Virus record (IMG/VR): IMGVR_UViG_3300042874_000052
Location: 1-29,383 of that record
DNA length: 29,383 bases
Strand: one strand, 5' to 3'
Source of the DNA: a virus
The translations under genes and the position numbers were made by a program. Under the pieces are notes generated by a model. That model made no database searches and had not been told where the DNA came from. It saw nothing but the letters and a program-made list of their open reading frames with translations. Below are positions 1-7,292 of the stretch, piece after piece. Each line of letters begins with the position of its first letter. Position 1 is the first letter of the stretch.

Positions 1-791
1 CGGCTTCTATCCCGAAGATTGCTGAGATGGGGAAGGTCCTCCAGAACGAGACCCAGCTAGCTGTCTCTGGTGAGAAGGCTAGAGTGATCGAGCGTGATCA
101 GCCTGTAGGTATTGGTGCTAACGGAGATTATCCGGCGCTAGGTGCAGTCTTTGACGAGTTCGCCGAACGGATCATTGAACTGGGTAAACCAGAAGATTAT
201 GCTGTCGGATCACTGACTACGCCGAATGACTACAAGGCATTCTCACTTCGTACCGATCGTACCTCTGCCAGGGCCAACCGCAAGAAAGCTGCAGGATCTC
301 TCGATCCTAAGAAGCGCTTCCAAGAGCGTATGGCTCAGAGTGGCGAGATGTTCGGTCCCTCTCCCGAGGAGAAATGGCTGAAGAAGAAGACTCGTATCCA
401 GAGTATCCTTGTCGATGCCCGTAAGCACGGTTGGGTTCCTGAGACGGAGATGAATACGAGGGATGCAGAGAATCTGGCTGTAAGGCCGAAGGACTTTGGC
501 CCGTTGGTTGATCTGGCCGGTGAACTCCTTCGCATGGGAAACATGAAGGCATGGACTGATGATCACAAGCGTCGTGTTGAGCTTGCCGACAAACGTCTGC
601 GTAGTGCTACCATGAAGGGCGGTATCCACCAACTGTCTGCTGATGGCGGTAAAGCCGCTAGCAAGAAGGGATACAATCCTGGTCCTGTCGGTGAAACCGA
701 GAATCCTCTTGCACCACCTGACATCAAGGCTGCTGTAGCAATCCCGATGTTGGATCGTGTGTTCGATACGGATGAACCTGTTCCGTTCTAA
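1..791 (+). CDS. 3' end of a plus-strand gene of unknown function, cut by the window edge
   Basis: The reading frame is open from base 3 with no stop before the ATG at 27, and the sequence before that ATG has no convincing ribosome binding site, so this is most likely the C-terminal part (about 262 residues) of a longer protein. The visible part is hydrophilic, rich in Lys and Arg in the middle, and ends in a short acidic tail with final residues EPVPF. I recognise no domain. It is the only gene of the left plus-strand block in view; in T7-like genomes the strand opposite the replication genes usually carries packaging and virion genes, so a late role is an inference from position only. A strong terminator follows 14 bases after the stop. 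Confidence 0.75.
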   Translation, partial: ASIPKIAEMGKVLQNETQLAVSGEKARVIERDQPVGIGANGDYPALGAVFDEFAERIIELGKPEDYAVGSLTTPNDYKAFSLRTDRTSARANRKKAAGSLDPKKRFQERMAQSGEMFGPSPEEKWLKKKTRIQSILVDARKHGWVPETEMNTRDAENLAVRPKDFGPLVDLAGELLRMGNMKAWTDDHKRRVELADKRLRSATMKGGIHQLSADGGKAASKKGYNPGPVGETENPLAPPDIKAAVAIPMLDRVFDTDEPVPF

Positions 792-804
792 GTTGTAAAA
801 TGAA

Positions 805-844
805 AAGACCCCTACTCTGTAATAGAGTAAGGGTCTTCTTTTTT
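805..844. terminator. Bidirectional intrinsic terminator between convergent genes
   Basis: AAGACCC (805-811) pairs with GGGTCTT (831-837) and TACTCT (813-818) pairs with AGAGTA (824-829), with one C/A mismatch and a five-base loop. On the plus strand a run of T follows (839-844); on the minus strand the hairpin is followed by TTTTCATTTTA. It lies between a plus-strand stop at 791 and a minus-strand stop at 848, so it can end both transcripts. Confidence 0.85.
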
Positions 845-847
845 CAG

Positions 848-1138
848 TTAGACTTGGAAGTCTTTCTGCTGGTTGCGCATTGCGGCGGCAACGGATGCTC
901 TGGCAGCATCAGCATGGATCTTCGCCAGATTCCGGGCAGCTTCTTCATCCATACCACGGGCAATGTATCCGTCCATGTTCTCGATGTACTGCTTGTGGAT
1001 CGCGGCGTCATTGATGGATGGTGTGTAGGCAACCTTCGGGTCCAGGCCTAGGGTTTCCACAACATCCATGTCGTCTACAGTATCATCACCCTGCAGGGCG
1101 AAGATGTTGTAGTTGCTTAGGGGCAGTTGCGATTGCAT
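848..1138 (-). CDS. Conserved-looking hypothetical protein, 96 aa, last gene of the long minus-strand block
   Basis: ATG start with AAGGATG a few bases upstream. The protein is soluble; the last 50 residues look helical and Ala-rich with alternating charges, and the N-terminal half is acidic around DDTVDDMDVVE. No known domain is recognised. Its 5' end overlaps the 3' end of the upstream gene by about 50 bases in another frame, and its stop is directly followed by the bidirectional terminator, making it the promoter-distal gene of the replication block. Confidence 0.65.
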   Translation of the reverse strand: MQSQLPLSNYNIFALQGDDTVDDMDVVETLGLDPKVAYTPSINDAAIHKQYIENMDGYIARGMDEEAARNLAKIHADAARASVAAAMRNQQKDFQV

Positions 1139-1319
1139 ATTGGTTCATCCTTACGATTGCTTGTTTAACTTCATCCACCTTGGTGTAGGTGAAGATGGGT
1201 ACTTCTGCTTGCAGAGTATCCCTGTAGCAGGTAGTCCACTCTTCCGGCGTGACAACTTGGTGCCAACCGTGGGTATGCAGCATGAGATACCCGGCAGGAT
1301 TACTTGCCGATTGTTGCAT
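1086..1319 (-). CDS. Hypothetical protein, 77 aa
   Basis: I place the start at the ATG at 1319, which has GGAAG four bases upstream; the longer reading needs a TTG at 1334 without a site. An alternative ATG at 1283 would avoid overlapping the upstream Dps-like gene but has a weak site. The product is a small mixed alpha/beta protein (contains HGWHQVVTPEEW and VDEVKQAIVRM). No family is recognised. It overlaps the upstream gene by 20 bases and the downstream gene by about 50, so it is less secure than its neighbours. Confidence 0.5.
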   Translation of the reverse strand: MQQSASNPAGYLMLHTHGWHQVVTPEEWTTCYRDTLQAEVPIFTYTKVDEVKQAIVRMNQYAIATAPKQLQHLRPAG

Positions 1320-1719
1320 CGATCTTCCAGGCAAGTTTCTTGATCACAGTACAGTAGGTGCCGAGCTCTGTTTCGAGGGCCGGGTCTGCGGTAGCGTATA
1401 GTTTCTCGGCAGATCCCAAGAGAACATTAAGGTCACTGCAAACAGAACCGAGCATACCCGGCACATTTTTGTCAAAGGCATCATCGGGTATAGCGGATTC
1501 ATTGATGAGATCCTTCAGGTTGAACGAATACTTTTCGCCATCTTGCCGCAGGAGCTCGACGAATGTGTCATGCCAAGCTGACAGTTTCTCGTAGACTTTT
1601 CCGAAGAGTGCATGATACTGCGGGAAGTTCGATCCGGTCACATTGAAGTGATACACCTGAGCTTTGTAGGCTGCGATGTAGTTATCGGCGATCAGGTAGC
1701 AGAGTTTATTTTTTGTCAT
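1300..1719 (-). CDS. Dps-like mini-ferritin (DNA protection / ferroxidase family)
   Basis: Dps proteins form 12-subunit shells that oxidise and store iron with hydrogen peroxide and often bind DNA. The ferroxidase signature is visible: H24 in HFNVTG, H36 in QYHALF, and D51 and E55 in AWHDTFVELL. The spacing H-12-H-15-D-4-E equals that of E. coli Dps H51, H63, D78 and E82; the position equal to D67 is Gly40. Length is 139 aa from the ATG at 1719, against about 167 in E. coli, the shortage being mostly at the N-terminus. I chose this start because GGAG lies six bases upstream; the longer reading starts 33 bases earlier. It overlaps the Tad2-like gene by 14 bases and is probably coupled to it. 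The role in infection is unknown; protection of phage DNA from oxidative damage is an inference. Confidence 0.8.
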   Translation of the reverse strand: MTKNKLCYLIADNYIAAYKAQVYHFNVTGSNFPQYHALFGKVYEKLSAWHDTFVELLRQDGEKYSFNLKDLINESAIPDDAFDKNVPGMLGSVCSDLNVLLGSAEKLYATADPALETELGTYCTVIKKLAWKIDATIGK

Positions 1720-2104
1720 TTTCTTCTCCGAAGATGAACCAGTCGTCACCAAGCAGGTCAGACTGAGAACATACCCAAGGGATCAGTGAACCGTCAGCAC
1801 AACGCAGGCATACATGATCACCATACCTGGCGATGTTGTCTCCGCCGTCGTTTGCGATTAGTGGCACACAACTGACCTTGAGAAAAGATACACGGACGTA
1901 GTACAGGAACATGTTCTTACCGTTCCAACTACGGCGCGACACCTTGTAACCGTCTCTCAATGCGTCAACAGCATGCCCGATATTCATTTTGAATTCCCTC
2001 TTCCCAGGTTGCTTCCCTTCAGGTTGCTTCTTCCCGAAGATCCTATCATAGTTCTCGTCGAACTGTTTCATATCAGCAGATCTTTGTGTGCTACCCTTGC
2101 TCAT
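1706..2104 (-). CDS. tad2-like: Tad2-like protein (DUF2829), candidate Thoeris anti-defence protein
   Basis: Residues 40-125 match the pattern of the DUF2829/Tad2 family as I know it: MNIGHAVDALRDGYKVSRR, then the W-NGK-MFL core (60-67), a variable loop, then RCADGSLIPW and SQSDLLGDDW (101-122). Tad2 proteins of other phages bind and sequester the cyclic ADP-ribose signal made by the Thoeris ThsB sensor. Here a Lys/Gln-rich extension of 39 residues precedes the domain. The ATG at 2104 has AAGGA eight bases upstream; a second ATG at 1987 with AGGGA upstream would give the bare domain, so two products are possible. The gene overlaps a 44-codon gene upstream and the Dps-like gene downstream. Family assignment is fairly firm; sponge activity is inferred. 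Confidence 0.82.
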   Translation of the reverse strand: MSKGSTQRSADMKQFDENYDRIFGKKQPEGKQPGKREFKMNIGHAVDALRDGYKVSRRSWNGKNMFLYYVRVSFLKVSCVPLIANDGGDNIARYGDHVCLRCADGSLIPWVCSQSDLLGDDWFIFGEENDKK

Positions 2105-2225
2105 CAGGGTTTCCTTCATCTTTAATCATTCGTTGCACTGACTCATTCAGGAGGATACGGAAGGTATCGTCAAAGAGAGTATCATCGGATTGTTCGTCGT
2201 ATTGCTCTTCGTAGGTGTAGTTCAT
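2091..2225 (-). CDS. Small acidic protein, 44 aa
   Basis: This short frame starts with an ATG that shares ATGA with the stop of the upstream gene, and ends inside the start region of the Tad2-like gene (14-base overlap). The product begins MNYTYEEQYDEQSDD and is strongly acidic, with a short amphipathic stretch around FRILLNESVQRMI. The ribosome binding site is weak, so translation probably depends on coupling. No family is recognised. Its position directly ahead of the Tad2-like gene makes it a possible partner, but nothing in the sequence proves that. Confidence 0.6.
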   Translation of the reverse strand: MNYTYEEQYDEQSDDTLFDDTFRILLNESVQRMIKDEGNPDEQG

Positions 2226-2602
2226 TTTTCGTCAAAGAAAGTTTCGGACAACTGTCGGATCATACGGTCATTCAGTTCGAGGAGTAGAGACATTTTCTCG
2301 TTGCGTTTCACCGTCTCGAAGTGCGAATGATAGGTCTGCCATGTATGCGTCCTACCCCTGCCATCGATATTCTTACAGTGAAGTACCTGTGCGATACCTC
2401 GATCGAAGTCATTCATCAGATACGCTGATACAATCGGCATCATGTTTACCGACTCAGGTAGCTGTTTGACGTCTTGATCTGGCTCAACCAGCATATTCAT
2501 TTGGTTGTGATTCTCTCGGCTGCGAAGATAATTCACTTCCGCCTCAGCACGTTCTACCCGACTCTTCAGGTAGGCTATCGTGACATCCTTTGATTCTTGC
2601 AT
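2222..2602 (-). CDS. Hypothetical protein with N-terminal coiled coil, 126 aa
   Basis: ATG start with AGGA about six bases upstream. Residues 8-35 look like a coiled coil (LKSRVERAEAEVNYLRSR); a His-rich segment follows (HTWQTYHSHFETV) and the C-terminus is helical. No known domain is recognised. It overlaps the upstream small gene by 28 bases and shares ATGA with the downstream 44-codon gene. Confidence 0.7.
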   Translation of the reverse strand: MQESKDVTIAYLKSRVERAEAEVNYLRSRENHNQMNMLVEPDQDVKQLPESVNMMPIVSAYLMNDFDRGIAQVLHCKNIDGRGRTHTWQTYHSHFETVKRNEKMSLLLELNDRMIRQLSETFFDEK

Positions 2603-2757
2603 TTAATTCCTACAATGTTTGGTGGGTTGTCCTGGTAACGATCCAGGCCTGCACTAGGCAACTGTTTTACAGACAGTCCCGTCTCCTTAACGGAATACCA
2701 ACCCTGGGCGATGTCCAGGATTATCAGCTCCTGTGTTCTATAAAGAACTGTCATCAT
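2575..2757 (-). CDS. Hypothetical protein, 60 aa
   Basis: Two adjacent ATG codons (2757 and 2754) could start this frame; no strong ribosome binding site is visible. The first 30 residues look like a small beta-structured segment (TVLYRTQELIILDIAQGWYSV) and the C-terminus is basic. No family is recognised. It sits 15 bases after the stop of the upstream 44-codon gene and overlaps the next gene by 28 bases. Confidence 0.5.
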   Translation of the reverse strand: MMTVLYRTQELIILDIAQGWYSVKETGLSVKQLPSAGLDRYQDNPPNIVGIKCKNQRMSR

Positions 2758-2772
2758 TGTTTGCTACTTGTA

Positions 2773-2907
2773 TTACTTATTCTTGATAAGCTTCTTCAGC
2801 TTCCTCTTTTCGGCAACCTTCATCAGTCGCTCCTTGGCAACTCCGACTTGGATCTCCTGCCACTTCGCATTGACGGCAGGGCTCGATTCGCGATCACGGT
2901 AGTACAT
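2773..2907 (-). CDS. Small basic protein, 44 aa
   Basis: An ATG at 2907 is preceded by AAGGA nine bases upstream. The product starts MYYRDRESSPAVNAKW and its second half is a Lys-rich amphipathic helix (KEERLMKVAEK-like pattern ending KKLIKNK), which suggests nucleic-acid or membrane-surface binding, though this is only inference. It fills an otherwise empty space between the ribonucleotide reductase gene and the next small gene. Confidence 0.55.
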   Translation of the reverse strand: MYYRDRESSPAVNAKWQEIQVGVAKERLMKVAEKRKLKKLIKNK

Positions 2908-2960
2908 GTCTATGTTTCCTTCAGAGGGTTTCTAGTAGGTTCCAGCTGGTGTTTGTCTAG

Positions 2961-4832
2961 TCAAATCTGGCAGGCCCCTGCTGTACAGGCAAGAGTCTGG
3001 ACACCCTCAACCCTGTCCTCAAACTCTTGGAAGTCATCCCAGTCAATCTTGGGGAAGCCCTCATTCAGGATCTGGTATGTTCCGCCACCCATTTCTTCGT
3101 ACGGTGCTTGCTTGTAGCTCCCTCCGTCATCAGGCAGGAAGCTCACACCGGTACATTCATCAAAGTGCTTATAGACCCACGCACCTACTTCCATCCACTC
3201 ATGCTCTTTGACTGAGATGGTGACAGAGGGTTTGTGCTCGCACCAATTGCGTTGGAAGGCCAGCCATAGTTCCAGGTGTTGGATAGCAGTCACATCCCTG
3301 CGGGTCAGCCCTTTAGCACGCATCAGGAAGCTGAACACGGTAGTATCATTCGGCTTCATCACGCAGGGTTCGTTAGGGATTCCTTTGCTGATCATAAACT
3401 TAGTCAGCGGATCCTTGTTATCTTGACGTACACGTCGAGTGTAGAAAGGAGCATGGTCAGGGTGTATACCACTCGGGGTCAATGTAAGTTGACTTACCGT
3501 ACCTTCAGGCTTGACACAGGTAATGGCAGCGGCAGGATTGATATCGAGAACACCAGACCAGTAACGGTTAGTCATGAAGGCAAGCGTGCGCAGGTCTTTC
3601 AGGATCTGATCACGGTCAGGTGAACTGACCAGCAGTTCATTGCTGTAGATACCTGTCATACTCACACCGAGTAGTGCTTCTTCTTGCGTATTCTGCCGCC
3701 AGATGTCCCGCAGGTACGGGAATTTCACCAGTGTGGCCTGCATTGTACCCATGATGGTTGCGTATACAACCTTCCTTTGAAGGGACTTCAGGTCGTCATC
3801 GGCACGAACAACTATGGTAGAGAGGTTGCAGAACTGATATGGCTTTAGAATAATTTCGGAACACGGATTAGTACCATAATCAATATTCTCTTCGCGCCGG
3901 CCAAACTTAGCTGCCTGCTTCTGACTGGCTTGACGGTTGAAGATACCGCGTTCGCCACTCTTGCTGTTGTAGATGCTCAGCCATTCCTTCATGAAGTCAC
4001 CGATGGACGGCTTCTCGTTGTAGACAGCGGAGTTATTGGCCAGAGCTCTTTCAGGTGCACTCTCCCACCAGTTGTCTGCCTTAGAATGTGCATGTGCGGT
4101 GTCTGCCAGATCGCCGAGACTGATCATCGCCGAACGACGAACACCACCTACGACTACTACCTCACCAATCTTGCACATGATATCATGAGCGGTCATGGTA
4201 GACATCTTTTCTGAAGTCGCACTGAAGAACTTATCCCGTGTATACTCGAAGAGGCTCACTAGGGGCTCGGGACCGCTAGCTCTTCCGCCAAAGGTCTTTA
4301 GAGGAGCTCCAGCAGGGCGTACCCCACTAACATCCCAATCACAAACAATACCACGCCAAAGATTATCAAGCAGGGTACGGTATGCATGACACCATCCTTC
4401 CTTACTGTCCTCGACGACGATAGTCTTGCCACCGGTCCTGAAATCGTAGGGGATCGGTGGAAGCTTCTTGACATATTCAGCCTCCACAGAGAAGCCGACA
4501 CCGGTACCACACAAAAGGATGTACATTGCTTCATCGAAAGATCGTGGGCTATCCACAGGCAGGTACGCACAGTTATACGCAGCCACGTTGGTACGCCTCA
4601 GTGCTTCACCCGCAGTCATGACACTGCGCATCGAAGGAAGGACTTCCAGGTCTGTCATGGCTTGCCTGAGCTCATTCCAGATAGGATGCTCAGGAGAAAG
4701 CTTGTTACTCAACTCTTCTTTGAAGAAGTCGGCCCATCGTTGCGTTGACTCGGACCAGTGTTCCCGACGGAGTTCCATAGGAAGGTAGCGACTGTAGCGG
4801 CTCTTGGCAATAAATTCTTGGTATGTGTTCAT
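2961..4832 (-). CDS. nrdJ: Class II (adenosylcobalamin-dependent) ribonucleoside-triphosphate reductase
   Basis: Reduces ribonucleoside triphosphates to deoxy forms by a cobalamin-generated thiyl radical. Key residues are visible: C324 and E326 in NPCSEI (radical Cys and Glu), C335 in QFCNLS and C88 in YNCAY (active-site thiol pair), and a C-terminal C616-X4-C621 pair for re-reduction. The 11-residue spacing C324-C335 equals that of C408-C419 in the Lactobacillus leichmannii enzyme, and GGVRRSAMISLGD and VKPEGTVSQLT are typical of this monomeric type. At 623 aa it is about 115 shorter than the Lactobacillus protein. The start codon shares ATGA with the upstream gene. A class II enzyme needs no oxygen and no second subunit, but depends on host B12. 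Confidence 0.95.
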   Translation of the reverse strand: MNTYQEFIAKSRYSRYLPMELRREHWSESTQRWADFFKEELSNKLSPEHPIWNELRQAMTDLEVLPSMRSVMTAGEALRRTNVAAYNCAYLPVDSPRSFDEAMYILLCGTGVGFSVEAEYVKKLPPIPYDFRTGGKTIVVEDSKEGWCHAYRTLLDNLWRGIVCDWDVSGVRPAGAPLKTFGGRASGPEPLVSLFEYTRDKFFSATSEKMSTMTAHDIMCKIGEVVVVGGVRRSAMISLGDLADTAHAHSKADNWWESAPERALANNSAVYNEKPSIGDFMKEWLSIYNSKSGERGIFNRQASQKQAAKFGRREENIDYGTNPCSEIILKPYQFCNLSTIVVRADDDLKSLQRKVVYATIMGTMQATLVKFPYLRDIWRQNTQEEALLGVSMTGIYSNELLVSSPDRDQILKDLRTLAFMTNRYWSGVLDINPAAAITCVKPEGTVSQLTLTPSGIHPDHAPFYTRRVRQDNKDPLTKFMISKGIPNEPCVMKPNDTTVFSFLMRAKGLTRRDVTAIQHLELWLAFQRNWCEHKPSVTISVKEHEWMEVGAWVYKHFDECTGVSFLPDDGGSYKQAPYEEMGGGTYQILNEGFPKIDWDDFQEFEDRVEGVQTLACTAGACQI

Positions 4833-5089
4833 AGGTTGATCTTGTTGTTCTCTGGAAGGATGTTGAAGGTTGCTATAGGATCCGGCTCCAGGGTCTTTAA
4901 ATGGTACATGACCCTATCTACGTACATCATCCGGGCATGTAGATCCGATCGGTATATCTTGTATGCCCTTTTCCAGATCTGCATCGGAACCCGGCAACCA
5001 TTCCACTGTGGTGTGGAATTACTGTATGTCATGTTGCCGTAGTCGCAGATGTACATTAGCACATTACCATCAGCTGAAGAAGTACTCAC
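4829..5089 (-). CDS. Hypothetical protein, up to 86 aa
   Basis: The best-supported start is a GTG at 5089 with AAGGAG nine bases upstream, inside the last codons of the RNA polymerase gene; an ATG at 5056 is an alternative giving 75 residues. The middle is basic and aromatic (MQIWKRAYKIYRSDLHARMMYV). No domain is recognised. The stop shares ATGA with the ribonucleotide reductase start, so the gene may set the translation level of the reductase by coupling. Confidence 0.6.
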   Translation of the reverse strand: MSTSSADGNVLMYICDYGNMTYSNSTPQWNGCRVPMQIWKRAYKIYRSDLHARMMYVDRVMYHLKTLEPDPIATFNILPENNKINL

Positions 5090-7274
5090 TGTCCTTCACT
5101 CCTTGAATGTCTAGTTTACCGAGAGTGGGTTTATCCATCTCGAACGTATCAGCATGGAGCATGATCTGCCCCTGTATGTAGTCGAAGAAGTTCTCGACAT
5201 CGTACTGCGCAATGAAGGTCATCTTTGTGATGTCCTGTAGGAGACGTACATCGCTAGGGTAAGTAGCGAAACTGTCATGAACTGCGGCAAATGTACCACC
5301 GAATGCGTTAATGGTATTAGCCATGTGTGCTGCATCCATACTATGCACAACGTTAGGACTGATACCAGATGCAAACGAGCGCCGACACGGAACCTTCTCA
5401 CCAGTCTCCTTAGAGAGGACATCGACTCTAACCACATGCATAATACGCCCATCTTTATTACCAGCAATACCTCTGATAGTACCACGTTGTTTCCGCTCAT
5501 GTTGAAGGTTTGCTTTGTAGATAACCGGGAATCCACTCGGTGTAGTCCACTCCAATGTCTTACGTCCGGCGTTAAGCTCGTGCTCCGCCATCTTCTGAAA
5601 GTACTTCGTAGTCTTCAGTGGGCCGGCGCAGACCTGGTTGATTGCCTTGATCAGGTTAGCTGCCAGGATCTCTGTGTCGTTCACGCCGATGTTATACTTG
5701 GCAGTGAACCCCTCGACGTGGCAGTCGTCATACATGTTCTTGGCAATACGAGTCTTACCGGCACTATACGCACGGGTCATCGATCCGCGCTTAGCAATAC
5801 CTTTCCGGATGTGCTTCATGGGAATGTTCCGTTCTTCGAACCAGTCGGGCATTAGCTTTACCAGATCTTTCGCTACGGCTACGTAGAAGTCGTTCTGCAA
5901 CTTGCTCGGGGTCAACGATACCAGGGCACCGGCCTGTTTATCCTTTGACATAGCTGCCAGATGCTGCCATCCATTGTTAGAACCATCAATCGGAATTGGA
6001 AGCCCGGAACAGTAATTCTCTTTGTCCATTTCCCATGCTGCAATCTCGTAGCACGCTGCCAGGAATGCGTAGGGCTTCTCTGCATTCGGCTGGAAGATTG
6101 GAGTACCGGTGCTCGGACACCTAAATCGATGTAAGTTTGACTCGCTCCAGTTGTACCTGTCCTGGATACTCATCTTGTCTACGCTGATCGTGTCCAGTCC
6201 CTCCTTCTTCAGATGGGCTACGTAATTTGTTGTTGCCCATTTGAGTCCTCGAAGTTGATCGATAGTGTAGCTCTCGTTATAGGCGGTAGCTGCATGGACT
6301 GAGAGCCAAAATGCGCCATCGGGGGTGACCGGCTTAACGTCATTAAAGAGAAAGAGTGATCTAGCGATATCATTTCCCTGAAACTCAAGGAAGGGTTCTG
6401 CGTAGTATACCCGTCCACGATAGTCGCAGGAGACTTCTTGGTAGAATACTCCGCCATTTTCCTTCACCATTTGTGCCTTGGAAACTACCTGATCGTACTC
6501 AAACATTTTGCTCATCATACGTTGTAGCTTGGCGTCCTTGTTCCCGAGGAATTTTGTACCATCCAAGTGATTGAGCTCGGATGGTATGTAATTCTTCTTG
6601 CAGAACTCATATCGGTGTATCTCGCCATCTTCGTCAACCAGATCCATGTAGGTATCTGGCGGGTTGCTCATCAGAACTCGCAGAACGTTTTCGTTAAGCT
6701 TCCACCCTTGTGCTCTGAGACTATTAAGAGAGCGAATGAAGGGTGCGTCAAGATACTGGTGGAACTTCTTCGCGTCGTGCCATCCCTTGATGAAGGGCTC
6801 TTTGGTGAGTGGCGATCGCAGCCCACCGATCGGCTCCAAAGGACTGAAACTAGTCCCAATAAGCACAGGCTTAATAGCATCCACATCTCCTGTAATACGT
6901 ACCATGTACGGAGCACGCCGACCCTCGTACTCCCGGAAGATCTCGATCAGATCAGCCTGCAGGAAGGTCTCCAGCATAAGGTCACCGAGACTGAGTGTTG
7001 ACTTGATATTGGTCTCATCAGTTCCAATGTCCCGTGCAATACGCTTACCGATGAGATCACTTGCGAAGGTTAGCTTGACGGAGGCGCTATATGTCGATTG
7101 TTTGTTACGTACACAGTACTTGAGAAGAGTCGCCCATGCTTCGTTGATGTAACGATCAAGGTGAACTTCCCAGTCAGGTGAACACGCAAGTAGACGTGCA
7201 CCTTCGTTATACACCTTGTCGGAATCGGGTACTACCTTACCTACTTTTTGCGACAAGTATTCTACTGGCTTCAT
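5070..7274 (-). CDS. T7-like single-subunit DNA-dependent RNA polymerase
   Basis: Transcribes phage genes from phage-specific promoters. Motif A has D430 in PIDGSNNGWQH; motif B has K495 and Y503 in AKRGSMTRAY, with the same eight-residue spacing as T7 K631 and Y639; motif C has D667 in AVHDSFATYP; the upstream CDYRGRVYY (283-291) is also typical. The C-terminus ends EYFFS, comparable with the FAFA foot of T7. Length is 734 aa against 883 for T7: about 107 residues are missing before motif A and roughly 30 between A and B. The ATG has GGAG five bases upstream and lies 18 bases after the primase-helicase stop. I see no clearly repeated promoter for it in this window. Confidence 0.97.
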   Translation of the reverse strand: MKPVEYLSQKVGKVVPDSDKVYNEGARLLACSPDWEVHLDRYINEAWATLLKYCVRNKQSTYSASVKLTFASDLIGKRIARDIGTDETNIKSTLSLGDLMLETFLQADLIEIFREYEGRRAPYMVRITGDVDAIKPVLIGTSFSPLEPIGGLRSPLTKEPFIKGWHDAKKFHQYLDAPFIRSLNSLRAQGWKLNENVLRVLMSNPPDTYMDLVDEDGEIHRYEFCKKNYIPSELNHLDGTKFLGNKDAKLQRMMSKMFEYDQVVSKAQMVKENGGVFYQEVSCDYRGRVYYAEPFLEFQGNDIARSLFLFNDVKPVTPDGAFWLSVHAATAYNESYTIDQLRGLKWATTNYVAHLKKEGLDTISVDKMSIQDRYNWSESNLHRFRCPSTGTPIFQPNAEKPYAFLAACYEIAAWEMDKENYCSGLPIPIDGSNNGWQHLAAMSKDKQAGALVSLTPSKLQNDFYVAVAKDLVKLMPDWFEERNIPMKHIRKGIAKRGSMTRAYSAGKTRIAKNMYDDCHVEGFTAKYNIGVNDTEILAANLIKAINQVCAGPLKTTKYFQKMAEHELNAGRKTLEWTTPSGFPVIYKANLQHERKQRGTIRGIAGNKDGRIMHVVRVDVLSKETGEKVPCRRSFASGISPNVVHSMDAAHMANTINAFGGTFAAVHDSFATYPSDVRLLQDITKMTFIAQYDVENFFDYIQGQIMLHADTFEMDKPTLGKLDIQGVKDSEYFFS

Positions 7275-7292
7275 TTATTCTCCGAGTAGCCG

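Noticed and set aside
243-632. Long minus-strand frames inside the left plus-strand gene
   Set aside because: They overlap a well-formed coding frame, have no ribosome binding site and low-complexity Ser/Arg-rich products, as expected from antisense shadows.
3276-4748. Several plus-strand frames inside the ribonucleotide reductase gene
   Set aside because: The opposite strand encodes a complete enzyme with all catalytic residues; these frames show no family motif and no start signals.
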